Assembly (NCBI GenBank): GCA_011947345.1
Contig: JAAVTG010000023.1
Span: 1-64,000 of the forward strand
DNA: 64,000 nucleotides
From: Phytophthora quininea
Taxonomy: Eukaryota > Oomycota > Peronosporomycetes > Peronosporales > Peronosporaceae
Direction of reading: 5' to 3'
Shown: positions 22,677 to 32,663 of the stretch, in pieces
Layout of the letters: every line of letters begins with the position of its first letter
How positions within the stretch are numbered: position 1 is the stretch's first letter
The notes under the pieces: model-generated
The model's input: the letters and a program-made list of their open reading frames with translations, nothing else
Databases searched by the model: none
Told to the model about the DNA's origin: nothing
Translations under genes and position numbers: made by a program

Positions 22677-24620
22677 TTAGCAAAATGTCATGCCGAGACC
22701 AAGCTGCGCGCGCTTGATGTTATCCTGTGAAAAAGAGACACAGCGTTAGGACGAAGGAAGTAGGAACGTAAGAGTGAACGCAGCCGTACATGATCGTGAG
22801 CCTTGAGGATCCACGAATAGTTGGCCTCGAGGCGGCCGATGCGGGTCCCCCATACAAGCCCCAGACCGACGGAGATGCGGGTGTCGTCGGCCAGGTTCTT
22901 CATCCACTTCTTCTCGTCCAGAACACGGTCCCACGTGGTGAGATTGCCGGCGTTGGCGAAGAACTGTCCACGGAGTCCAAGCGCCTGCATCCATCCAAAA
23001 AGGTTAATACTTTCATCATCAACGACAAAATAGTGTTGCAAAGACTTACCGCGAACAGAGGTAGGGGAACCGGGAAGCCCACGCTTGCGGTTCCGTTGTA
23101 GGTGACATCACCTCCAAGAGCGTCTCCCTGAGGAACGCCTCCATCGAGAGGGGAAGCGCGAGGACCAATGCCCTTGTGGTTGAAGCCACGCACGTTCATA
23201 GGCCCGCCCAAGAAGAAGCGGTCGCTGATGCGCGCAGGCCGGTGCTGCTCACTGCCGTACGACTTGACCGTTCCCAAATGGTAGGAGAAGCTGAAGTTCA
23301 GGATGGGGAATCCAAAGACTACGGGGCCCAGGGAAGCGTGCTTCTGCCCCGCCACCTCAGCCTTGACGAATTTCACATCTCCCACAAGACCAGCAATTTC
23401 GGTCCTACATATTGAAAAATGTTAGTACTTGGCGCATAATTCATAGCAATGCGGCTACCAACTTACGTGTACTGGAAAAGACCGCCAGCAGTCGGATACA
23501 CCACATTGTTTCGATCGTCGTCCGTGAACACATATTTGACGCTGGTCTTGGTGGATGGCATGGCCTCCGCCAAGATACTGGGCGACGCTCTATAGGCCGT
23601 AGGGATCTTGGAATTGCGGCGAGGAAGAAGGTCACGCCAGCCGAAGTTTAACGACAAATCGTGCACGCCTGTATAGTCGCTGATGGAAATGCTGCCAGCT
23701 CGGATCTTTTCGTTGTACGAGCTCAGCCACTCTTGGTTCTGCAAAACAAGTGTTATCATTTTGTCCAGGACTCGTAGAGAGGTTCACTCCAACAAATGGC
23801 GGCGTACATGAAGCTCGTTCGTGCCAACGGCGCTTAAATACAGCGGCAAACCCAAAAGCGCGGCTTCTTGAACGTCGCACGCTGAGTATTACTACCCGAT
23901 CGGGCGTACGTAGCACTCAGCTTGAAGTTTTCAGCCTCGCCAAGCGCGTTCGACAGCGTAAGCGAAGATTCCTATTAATTAACCACGTGACTGTCAGTGT
24001 CTGGAAAATCGAACCACGATTGTCAAGACACGACATTGAACATACTCCAGCTTCGTCACTGCCGTCAGTCGTCGCGCCCACGTGCAGCGACCGCCAGCCC
24101 TTCTCCTTCACCGTGATCGTTACATCCGTCTCGTCACGCTTCCCCGAGCTCGCTGCGTTGCGCCACAAAATACAACAGTTAGAAATCCAGGAGTCCGAAC
24201 CTCTTCGCAACAAACGCACGCACCCTTGTCCAGCTCGATGTTGATGGTCTCGAAGATGTCGAGCGCCTTGAGCTCCTCGGTGGCCTCCTCGAGCTTGCGC
24301 ACCAGCTGACCGATCCGCTCGGCGCCATAGGCTTCCTGTTACGTTCACATAGTCACCGTCTTCAGTACTGTCCTTTAGAGTCATGGGCAACACGATTGCA
24401 CTCGTTACCTGCAGCTCGTTCTCAAAGACTTGGGGCCTGCAGGCGCGTCACAATGTATCAACGTTAGCGGAGACCTGAGACTGCTCGGATTCAGACGCTA
24501 TGGGGAGATCGGTGGATCCACTCACTTGGTGCGGTCGTTGCCCCTTAGAAAGACCTTGCCGATGCGCATGTGAGGCCCCCACGGGTGCTGCGGCTCGGGC
24601 TTAGCGCTGCTGCTCGCCAT
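22677..24620 (-). CDS. SAM50: SAM50/Tob55 mitochondrial outer-membrane beta-barrel assembly protein
   Basis: Omp85-family channel that inserts beta-barrels into the mitochondrial outer membrane. The start at 24620 gives MASSSAKPEPQHPWGPHM. A POTRA-like domain follows (RIGKVFLRGNDRTK; GAERIGQLVRKLEEATEELK; IFETINIELDKG). The barrel includes SSLTLSNALGEAENFKLSAT and the conserved VRGF turn (FFLGGPMNVRGFNHKG), ending DNIKRAQLGLGMTFC just before TAA at 22677. About nine exons with GTACG/GTAAG donors are inferred. One apparent base loss in AAAA at 23854-23857 breaks an exon. Its start is only 113 bp from that of the SETD9-like gene, so a shared promoter is likely. Confidence 0.9.
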
Positions 24621-24733
24621 GGCTACTGTATCTCCCCGCTGTCGTTGACCGCCCCACAATCAAACAAATACTAGTGCCTATTTGTGTCGATGTACACAAA
24701 ATAGATTTGGTCGCGAGTCACAAAAAGGCGTCG

Positions 24734-26387
24734 ATGAGCGTGTGGCGCCGCCTACAGCTGCGGCTCGCAGGAACTACGCCCGCCAGGCGCTTCCAGGTGC
24801 TGCGTGCTCGCAGCCACTTAATTAGCGGCGTTGAAGTTGTCTAATGCAGTGTCTTGCATGGTTTATTTGTGCAGGAGGAGTCGGATGTTGGCGTCGCAGC
24901 GGTGCTGGGCTGCTTCCGGGGCTTGAAGATGGACCCGCAGAATGCTGACAAGTCAGTTATCGATGATCTGGTGGAGAGTGCAGTTAGTTTTGCAGCTAGT
25001 GACAGCTCTGCGACGTATTAGAGAGCCGGACGAGCTGTTCGATCGAGCAGTGGCAATGATTGAGGGCAAGAACTTCGAGCAGCAGAAAGAGTTTGTGCAG
25101 GGCGAGATCAGCAAGCAGGTAAGGATACGCGTGTGTTTGGAGTGTTAAGTCTATTTAGTGCTTGTGGCGTGGTGTCAACAGATCCAGAAGAATTTTGAAG
25201 CAGTTCTGAAGATGCCCCGCGAGTCAGGCATGAACGCGCAGAAAATCTCTCTGTCTGGATTCGAGCGAAACTCCGACGTGGATGAAAAGGTATGATGCTT
25301 GACATTTACATTGCAACGCTGTGTTATTCAAGGGTGGATGTATGCTTTGTAGCTTGGCATAACAGACAACTTCCAGAAGCTTTACGGCTTTTCATTGAGT
25401 GTGGAAGAGTCGAGTGTCCCTGAAGCGGGAGAAGGTGTGAAAATGCATGGATCCGCCTCAATCGGCTCGCTAGTGGTAAAGTTTTCGTTCTCATTTTCTA
25501 TTGTCTTCTCTTTTCTAATCGCTTACATGTTTCTGATGACATGCAGGCGTTGTACCCTGGGATTGTTTACTTGCCTGAACACTACAAGAAGGTTCGAGTT
25601 GGTTACTGTTTACAAGAAGTAAAATAAATGCTTAACACTTTATATGACACGTTTGGCATTTTCCAGGCTGAATATCTGGAAGAAATCTCAAACAACCCGT
25701 TTGCTCGAGCACGGTTCGACAGCGTGATCATCGACGCAAAAAGGAGAGTAAGTGGTTCGATATCTGCAACTTAAAGAACGAGATAGCTGAGCGTGTATGT
25801 GTAAACCAGCCTCAACGCCCTTGAACCCGCTTGCCGTTGCCCATAAGATCAATCATCCTCCCAGTGGGACGCCTCCAAACGTCCTCGCGTTTGGCTTTGA
25901 ATTTCCCCGGAAGGTTCGATGCCAATGTCTACCTGCTCAGAGCCGCATCACGGCTCGTTTTATTATTTCGAGTGTGAAAGTGTTGGCAAACTCACATTTT
26001 TGTGTGCTTTGATGCAGAACCGTTCACAACGAAGGAGTTCAGAAGCTCATTCCGAATCGCTTTGTGAAGGAGCCCTCTCGTTTCGCAATGTTTGGCAAGC
26101 GTGCGCTCGTGCATGTACGTCTAAACCATCCATAGGGACGCCTGTGTTGTATATGTGATGCCCATTTTGTGATACTACACAGGGCTTGGCATTTATCGCG
26201 ACAGCTAACATAGAAAACGAGGAAGAGCTGTTCCTCAACTATCGGTACGTGGCGCCTCATGATGCTTACCGGAACTTGCGCTCATTTCACACATGCGCTA
26301 TGGCCAAACAGATACAACCCGGATCGCCCGCTGCCAAAGTGGTATACTTCTGTAGACGCAGAGAGCGACCGCGCAATGTGGAAATAG
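24734..26387 (+). CDS. SETD9-like SET-domain protein
   Basis: Multi-exon gene encoding a divergent SET protein. Residues match the SETD9 pattern: GSLVALYPGIVYLPEHYKKA, NPFARARFDSVIIDAKRR, NPLAVAHKINHPPSGTPPNV (the NHxx-type cofactor region), AFGFEFPRK, RFAMFGKRALVHGLAFIATA and the C-terminal EELFLNYRYNPDRPLPKWY. The ATG at 24734 opens a basic N-terminus (MSVWRRLQLRLAGTTPARRF) that could be a mitochondrial presequence. About eight exons are inferred, ending in TAG at 26385-26387. One apparent T loss in TTTT (24988-24991) disrupts the second exon. Methyltransferase activity is not established for SETD9-type proteins; the family call is moderately confident. Confidence 0.7.
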
Positions 26388-26582
26388 TCCTGTTGTCAGT
26401 AGCAACTTTACATCAACTGCCTGACGAGTACGAAGAGGAATGCAATGATGACATCAATTTTGATGCGGTTAAATGTGAATAACAGCCACAGGCCAGGGAG
26501 TGCCAATCTGACTAGGGAACGAAGCAGCACTTAGTGCGTGATTTGATGAGCTAGAAACCGGTCTCATCTCGTACCCCGCACG

Positions 26583-27464
26583 CTACTTGGGGAACTCTGC
26601 GTTGTTGGACAAGATGATTCCGACAATGACTCCGAAAATGCCCAGAGCACTGGCAAAAATCTCCACGATCAAGATGGTCACATAGAGCGAGGCGTTCTGG
26701 GCATCAGCGAGAACACAACTGCTGCCTGCAATACCAACAGAAATTCTGCCACCAAGGAATACATTTTACGTCAGGCAGTGCCACATTCACCTGATTCATA
26801 GCGAAACGTACCCGCTAGCGAGGTTTGTCAAACCCACAGCGAGACCCGATCCAAACACAGCGTAACCTGCAAAGTACAGCGCCTGCTCGTTGATCGGTGC
26901 GTCTCCTTCATTGCGTAGACCTGGCTGGTTCATCTACAGAAAACCAAAACAATCCAATGGTTTAGCATCAACAATACCAGATTAAAACGACAACCGCACC
27001 TTGCTCTGCAGGATGATGGCAATGATGACGCCGTAGATAGCGTTGGCTTCGCAGAAAATGATGCTCACAAGGTTCTTGGAGCGCACACGAGGGGCCTTTA
27101 CGGACGCTCCCAGCAGACTCGACCCAGTGATGAAGATGCCCCTGCAAAAATGAATATTTCTCATCAGAAAGGAAGAGTTTTCCTTCTAGACATTAAAACG
27201 ACGAACCAGGCCGCGCCGACGATGGAGAAGCCCAACCCGAAGGCTACTCCCATACTACCCCACGCGTACGGAGAGATGTTGCTCAGAACGTCGCCCCAAC
27301 CTATAGAATTACCAGCGAAAAGACAGCAGCTAATATGAGTACTTTCCATTCCCGATTTCTAAGCAACCACAGGGTCTTAACCCGCCATTGTTGCGTGGAG
27401 ATATCCTTCTCTATACCTTCTACCACGCACCTTGGTTGAACAGCTCGTCGGTGGCCGTGCTCAT
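26583..27464 (-). CDS. VMA16: V-type ATPase proteolipid subunit c'' (VMA16/ATP6V0B)
   Basis: Membrane-rotor proteolipid of the vacuolar H+-ATPase. Five exons read [12 protein letters not shown], then [22 protein letters not shown] (the signature of c'' rather than c), then [20 protein letters not shown] and [20 protein letters not shown] with the proton-carrying Glu in IFCEA. The last exons give [20 protein letters not shown] and [20 protein letters not shown]. Splice sites are standard and I see no frameshift. The gene starts 133 bp from the divergent RRM gene and is convergent with the SETD9-like gene. Confidence 0.93.
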
Positions 27465-27597
27465 GGTGATATCCTGCTCCAAACGCGACGCTCGACTGGT
27501 CCTTTGCTGCTTTTTGCGTTCTAAAACGACAAAGATCAGTCGTACTTAGTTGAAAACACTCGCATAACGCATACTTTGTAGTAAAGCTAACAGCACC

Positions 27598-28186
27598 ATG
27601 TCGATGGTGAACAAGACCGACAAGCGCGCTCTGTACGTGGGCGGGCTGGCCAACCAGGTCACGGAGCAGGGTCTGTTCGCCGCATTCATCCCCTTCGGGC
27701 CCATCAAGGCCGTCCAGATCCCCTTGGACTACAGGACCCGTACGAAGACTGTCAAGTCAAGGATGTTTTGTGTGTGTATCAACTGACTCGAGTCTTGTTT
27801 GATTAGAGAGAAGCAAAGGTTTTGGCTTTGTGGAGTTTGACGACGCGGAAGACGCTCGAGCTGCAATCGACAATATGGACGGTGCGTGGCTGGAGGAATC
27901 GAGAAGCTCTGCAGTGTGCAGTACAAGGCCTTAATGCTGATCGCTGTGTTTAGACTCGGAGCTGTTTGGGAAGACTCTGCGCGTGACCATTGCAAAACCA
28001 GACCGGCCGCAGCTAGGGTCCAACAAACCAGGTGCGTGTTGCAGCGATTGCTTCTCGTCAGTGGAGTTGTGTTGAAAAGCTGAGCGAGGTTCTGTGCTAT
28101 TCTGCGCTGCAGTGTGGGCGGAGCAAGATGAGCCAGAAGGCGCAGCGACGGAGACTGCGGAGAGTAGCAGTAAACCTGACGCATAG
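27598..28186 (+). CDS. RRM protein related to the RNA-binding domain of cyclophilin E, without cyclophilin domain
   Basis: Four exons encode a single RRM of about 100 residues. [20 protein letters not shown] carries RNP2, and [20 protein letters not shown] is the expected RNP1 region. It continues [19 protein letters not shown] and a short acidic tail ([20 protein letters not shown]) before TAG at 28184. The match is specifically to the RRM of PPIE/Cyp33 ([18 protein letters not shown]), but no cyclophilin domain follows in the next 1.2 kb. It may therefore act as a stand-alone splicing-associated RRM. Introns begin GTACG, GTGCG and GTGCG. Confidence 0.82.
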
Positions 28187-29471
28187 CGGCTTTGACTGAA
28201 GGTATAATACGTGCGATCAAGACTCATGCTGACGTTAAATCCTTGGTATGCATGCATTTTTCTCTGTTCTTTGAAAAGCTAGATCACCGCCTTTGTTCGT
28301 GACGCTTGGGAGGTTGCCCACACGCACAGCAAGCGTGAAGCTAACGCCAGTTCTTATCCATGCTGTCCGGCATGCGGTTTCAAGATTCGGGCTGAACTCG
28401 GCTTATGTCATTGCACGGTTGTGCCTTTGGGTCGCGAAGTTGGGGGTGTCCGGTTCGACGCAAACGACGCCTTTCGCATTAGGACACGCGTGGATGTTGG
28501 ATCGCTTCTGTCAGGAGATTGCCAGCAGTAGCGATCTCTGTTTCACATGATAAGGTAGCTGAGCTTGAACGAGCTGTCGACCATCGGAGCCAGGAAGATG
28601 CGCATGTCTGATGATTACCATCCAGGTTGGTCACTGCGGTTGATTAGCTTTCGAGAATGATCGAGTCGATCGGATAGCGGTCTTCTCACAGCCGAGTTGG
28701 AAGTCTTCATTTGCATGCTCGGCCAAGGTAACGACACGCAGGGACGACCAGCTCGTTTCCAGCGTTTCAAACTCTTCAACGACTAGATCTCGATTGCCAT
28801 CTGCGCGCCACCTCGCCAGCTGAGCCCTTGACAGACGTCGCCGCTAATGTCAGCGGCACCGAAGGCACGAGACTGCAGCGGCAAAATCCACCGACCTCCA
28901 AACTGGACGCGTTTATCATTCGACGCACGCAGGCTAAGACGTCAATGACTGTCGTAGGCATTCCGAAACCGCTTCGACTCGCCGCTACGCGCACATCGCA
29001 GGCGAGTGTCGTGCTGCGTGGCCCGTTCATCCTGCTCAGCGCCGGCCTTTATGCTCCACAAAATTTTCTTTCCCAGGCAGACGCAGCGATAGTGCGGGGC
29101 CTGCCACCCGCCCGGTGACCGTCTCCGCGCTCTGAGCAATTTTTCACAGCAACGCTGGCGCCACGCCAGACGCGACGCGAGCCACAGGTTCTGCGGACAG
29201 AACCGGCTCCTGATCCACCCCGCATACAAACGCCTTGTCTAGCTGCTGACTCGCGGGCGAGGCAACTGTGATCAAGGGTGGGACCTTAGTCCGATGATGG
29301 CCACGTCTCATTGGGGTATTCGGGCCCCGAAACCCCTCGCTCCATACAAACACGCCATTGGCGTCTTGTCGCGCACCAGGCTCCAGGCAGCGAGCATATC
29401 CAGCGGCTCCGGGGCTTGCCATTCGCCTTCCAGCCTGCTGGCACGCACTCGCATTTCTACAACCCCGCCCG
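28187..29471. other. Intergenic 1.3 kb with no supported gene
   Basis: Open frames here have no convincing start, splice pattern or conserved motif. A short stretch near 28558-28610 reads like a helical exon (AELERAVDHRSQEDAHV) but quickly meets a stop, so it may be a gene remnant. The right end should contain the promoter of the PX gene. Confidence 0.5.
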
Positions 29472-30622
29472 ATGAACCGCTACGCCTACTCCCGCAACGG
29501 CGAGCTCGGCCACGTGGACGAAAAGTGCCTCGTGCGCGTGCAGGTCCCGAGCGTGGACACGGCCGAGGACGGCAAGGTGCGCTACCACGTGCGCGTGACC
29601 AACGTGCGCTCGGGCCAGGTCTGGGAGGTCGCGCGCCGCTTCTCCGAGTTCCTCAAGCTGCGCAACGAGCTCATCGCCTTCTTCGCCAACGCCGACAAGA
29701 AGTGCCCGGGCTGCCGCAACTACGAGAAGGTGCTGCAGGTCTTTGAGTTCCCACGCAAGCACGTCTTCACGAGCGTCACGCCCGTTGTCATCAAGTACCG
29801 CAAGACGGCGCTGCGCAACTTCATCGCGCTGCTGGCCTCGCACACGTTCACAACGACGCCAAAATGCCCAACCTGCAGTGGCTTCCCGTTCACGGGGGTG
29901 CGTGACTGGCTTACGACGGACATGGTGAGCGGCAACAGCCCCACGAACGCAGCTGGAGGAACAACCAGATCGCCCACGAACGAGGAGGTCCGGGACACCA
30001 TGGACGTCAAGGCCTTCACCGCGTACCACCGAGTGACAAACGAAGTGCCTGTGGACCAAGAAGGAAGATTCTACGGCAGCACTGTCAAATACACGCCCCC
30101 GGTCGTGAAGGCCGAGAGCCCCAAGAAGAAGAAAACAAGCAAGCCGCACGTTCGCAAGCACGAGAGCTCGCAAGACAAACAGTATTCTCCAAAGAAAGCC
30201 GCAGCAACGTCTGAGCTTCGTTTCAGCGACAGTTTGTCGTCGACGGGCTCCAGCAGCGATCCGCAGTCGCCGCCTTCGGTCGATGGACTTATCTTGCCTC
30301 CGGGAGCTCCTGTTGCTACTGAGTTTGCTGACGAAGCGACAGAAGAAAATGACGTGGAAGGCTTCACCTCGTTCGTTGGAACTTCTTCTGCAGCACCCAA
30401 CGGAGAGCAGCCTGCTCAGGAACCTCCAGCTGGAGAGGATACGTCTGCTATCCCCACACAGACAAAAAGCACTTCAAGTTCACGCGTGCCTCCAGCGTCT
30501 GCGACCCTGTCGAGCAGCGCGAGAGCAGCATGATCAACATCGACGGCCTCGAGGACGAGGAGGACGAGGTCAACATGGATTTTATGAACGCGGTCTCGCT
30601 GGCGCCCACCGCTGCAAAATGA
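29472..30622 (+). CDS. PX-domain phosphoinositide-binding protein
   Basis: Intronless gene starting MNRYAYSRNGELGHVDEKC. Residues about 18-150 form a PX domain (VRVQVPSVDTAEDGKVRYHV, WEVARRFSEFLKLRNELIAF, a Cys-containing insert KKCPGCRNYEKVLQ, VIKYRKTALRNFIALL). It should bind phosphoinositides on endosomal membranes. A long Ser/Pro/Lys-rich disordered region follows. The frame stops at 30533. One base restored in the AAAAA at 30464-30468 opens a more convincing acidic C-terminus (SSMINIDGLEDEEDEVNMDF) ending in TGA at 30620-30622, which I take as the true end. The paired CxxC-type cysteines (CPGC, CPTC) within the PX region are unusual. Confidence 0.82.
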
Positions 30623-31162
30623 GTCCGAGAAACCTAGAAACAAGCACACTCGCTTTCGCCAGCTCGACGCAAATCTACCGGGTCCGCGATCTTTTATATA
30701 TATATGTGTGCTAGCACTCCTCCAGCGTATAATAAATATCACGTCCAATCTCAACAGTCATGGTTTGCTTTCGTGTTCGGCCACCTAACTAGTAGTTTTG
30801 CAATGAGCACGCAAGCCCTTCTTTATTTCCGATATTTATTTAGCATCACAAGAAAGTTGACGTGGCTATAACTACTGCAGTGCTGCGTAGTAGTGTTTTC
30901 CGTTGCTTCGTGCCATCGCAACGAACATGTAAACACCACAGCGATTTCCATTCATAAAACGAAATCTTACTAAATCTTTGCAGCGCTTCTTGTTGAAGGA
31001 CGATGATTATCGGCTGCTGAGCTCTATGAGTGTTTAAGACAAGAATTGCAGCGACAGCAAATGTAAGAATTATTTATACCGTAACGAGACTTTGTGCTGC
31101 GTATCCGAATGTAAGTGGCGTCGGCGAAGGACACCATCAAAACTTCAGACACCAGCGCGGAC
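30623..31162. other. Convergent 3' intergenic region
   Basis: AT-richer spacer between the converging PX and RNR genes, with a (TA)n run near 30692. It probably holds both polyadenylation regions. No gene seen. Confidence 0.5.
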
Positions 31163-32304
31163 TTAGAAGTCGGCGTCCAGCGTGAACACCTGCTCCTTGG
31201 CGTCGACGCCCACGCCGGCCTTGGAGTACTCGCCCACACGCTTCTCGAAAAAGTTGGTCTTGCCCTGCAGCGAGATCATGTCCATCCAGTCGAAGGGGTT
31301 CTTGACATTGTAGATCTTGGACACGCCCAGCGAGTACAGCAGGCGGTCGGCCACGAACTCAATGTACTGGCACATGAGCGCCGAGTTCATGCCTATCAGC
31401 TCCACGGGGAGCGAGTCACGCACAAACTCGTGCTCAATGGCCACGGCATCTCGGATGATCTCGTGCACACGAGACTCCGGCAGCTTGGTGACGAGCTTAG
31501 AGTAGAGCAGGCATGCAAAGTCCGTGTGCATGCCCTCGTCACGGCTGATGAGCTCGTTGGAGAAGCTGAGACCTGGCATGAGGCCACGCTTCTTGAGCCA
31601 GAAGATGGAACAGAACGAGCCCGAGAAGAAGATGCCTTCCACGGCCGCAAAGGCCAGCAGTCGCTCCGGGTAGGAGGACACGCGCGGGTCGCACCACCTG
31701 AGCGCCCAGTTAGCCTTCTTCTGCACGCACGGGATGGTCTCGATGGCGCGCAGCAAGTGGTCCTTCTCGAGCGCATCCTTGATGTACGTGTCGATGAGCA
31801 GCGAGTAGACCTCCGAGTGGATGTTCTCGATGGCGATCTGGAAGCCGTAAAGCAGCGAGCCTCAGGCACCTGCACTTCGCTGCTGAAGTTCATGGCTAGA
31901 TTCTCGTTCACGATGCCGTCGCTGGCGGCGAAGAAGGCCAGCACGTGCTTAATGAAGTGGCGCTCGTTGTCCGTGAGGTTGGCCCAGTCCTTGAGGTCGT
32001 GCACCAGGTCCAGCTCCTCAGCGGTCCAGAAGCTGGCCTCAGCCTTCTTGTACATCTGCCACACGTCGTGCTCCTGGATGGGGAAGAGCACGAACCGGTT
32101 CGGGTTCTCCTTGAGGAAGGGCTCGGGCGGCAGCTCTCCGCTCAGCTCCTTGCGCTTGAACTCGGACATCTCGATCTTGGGAGTCGTCTCCTCATCCTGG
32201 ACAGACATGTTCTTGGCGAATCCTTCGACGAACTCAGGGCTCAGCTCCTGCTCGGGCTGCTCAACCTTCTCTGCGGCAGCGCGTGCCGGGGTGGATGCGA
32301 CCAT
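31163..32304 (-). CDS. RNR2: Ribonucleotide reductase small subunit (R2)
   Basis: Class Ia ribonucleotide reductase R2 subunit, which carries the di-iron/tyrosyl radical cofactor for dNTP synthesis. Start [20 protein letters not shown] at 32304. Family blocks are nearly textbook: [90 protein letters not shown]. The protein ends with the R1-binding tail FTLDADF. The frame breaks at AAA 31849-31851 (TTT on the coding strand). Restoring a T gives the invariant CFYGFQ, which strongly supports a sequence error. Two E2F-like sites lie upstream. Confidence 0.96.
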
Positions 32305-32431
32305 GTTTGGACTCGAGTTCAGACAGTCTGCGAAGGCGCGAGGCTTGGAGCTGGAGAGGCCGCTTGTGCAGACGAGCGCCAATTCCGAAATGAGCTAACC
32401 AAGCGCTGGCAGCGAGCAAGGCGGCCAGGAC

Positions 32432-32441
32432 GCGCGAAAAA
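32432..32441 (-). promoter_or_regulatory. E2F-like site upstream of RNR2
   Basis: On the coding strand of RNR2 this reads TTTTTCGCGC, matching the E2F core TTTSGCGC. It lies about 130 bp upstream of the start codon. Confidence 0.5.
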
Positions 32442-32537
32442 GCAACTTCTGCCGACTTCCCGCGCTTTTTTCCGCTGCCCGCTAGATTGTGCGCGGATGG
32501 TCAACGCTTGCTCTCAACCAATCACAGTGGAGGAATA

Positions 32538-32548
32538 GCGCGCCAAAA
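32538..32548 (-). promoter_or_regulatory. E2F-like site upstream of RNR2 (second)
   Basis: On the coding strand this reads TTTTGGCGCGC, a consensus E2F site, about 235 bp upstream of the RNR2 start. The same 11-mer in the same orientation occurs upstream of the HIRIP3-like gene at 48441. Confidence 0.55.
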
Positions 32549-32663
32549 GATCAGAGTCGAGGAAGATTTGCGCGCGCTCGAGATTCTATACGAGAAGCAA
32601 GTCATTCCAAGGATTCAAATTTGAGTTTTGAAACAGCAACGTTTTCAACAAGCTTCAGCAGAA

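Noticed and set aside
28828..29118. Hypothetical protein of about 95 codons
   Set aside because: The frame starts with TTG, has no conserved motif or splice context, and overlaps equal-sized open frames on the other strand.
30683..30710. TATA box at the (TA)n run
   Set aside because: It lies in the 3' region between convergent genes, so it is more likely part of a 3' untranslated region.
31115..32398. 427-codon open frame antisense to RNR2
   Set aside because: Another mirror frame caused by high GC at third positions; it has no domain and lies entirely over RNR2.
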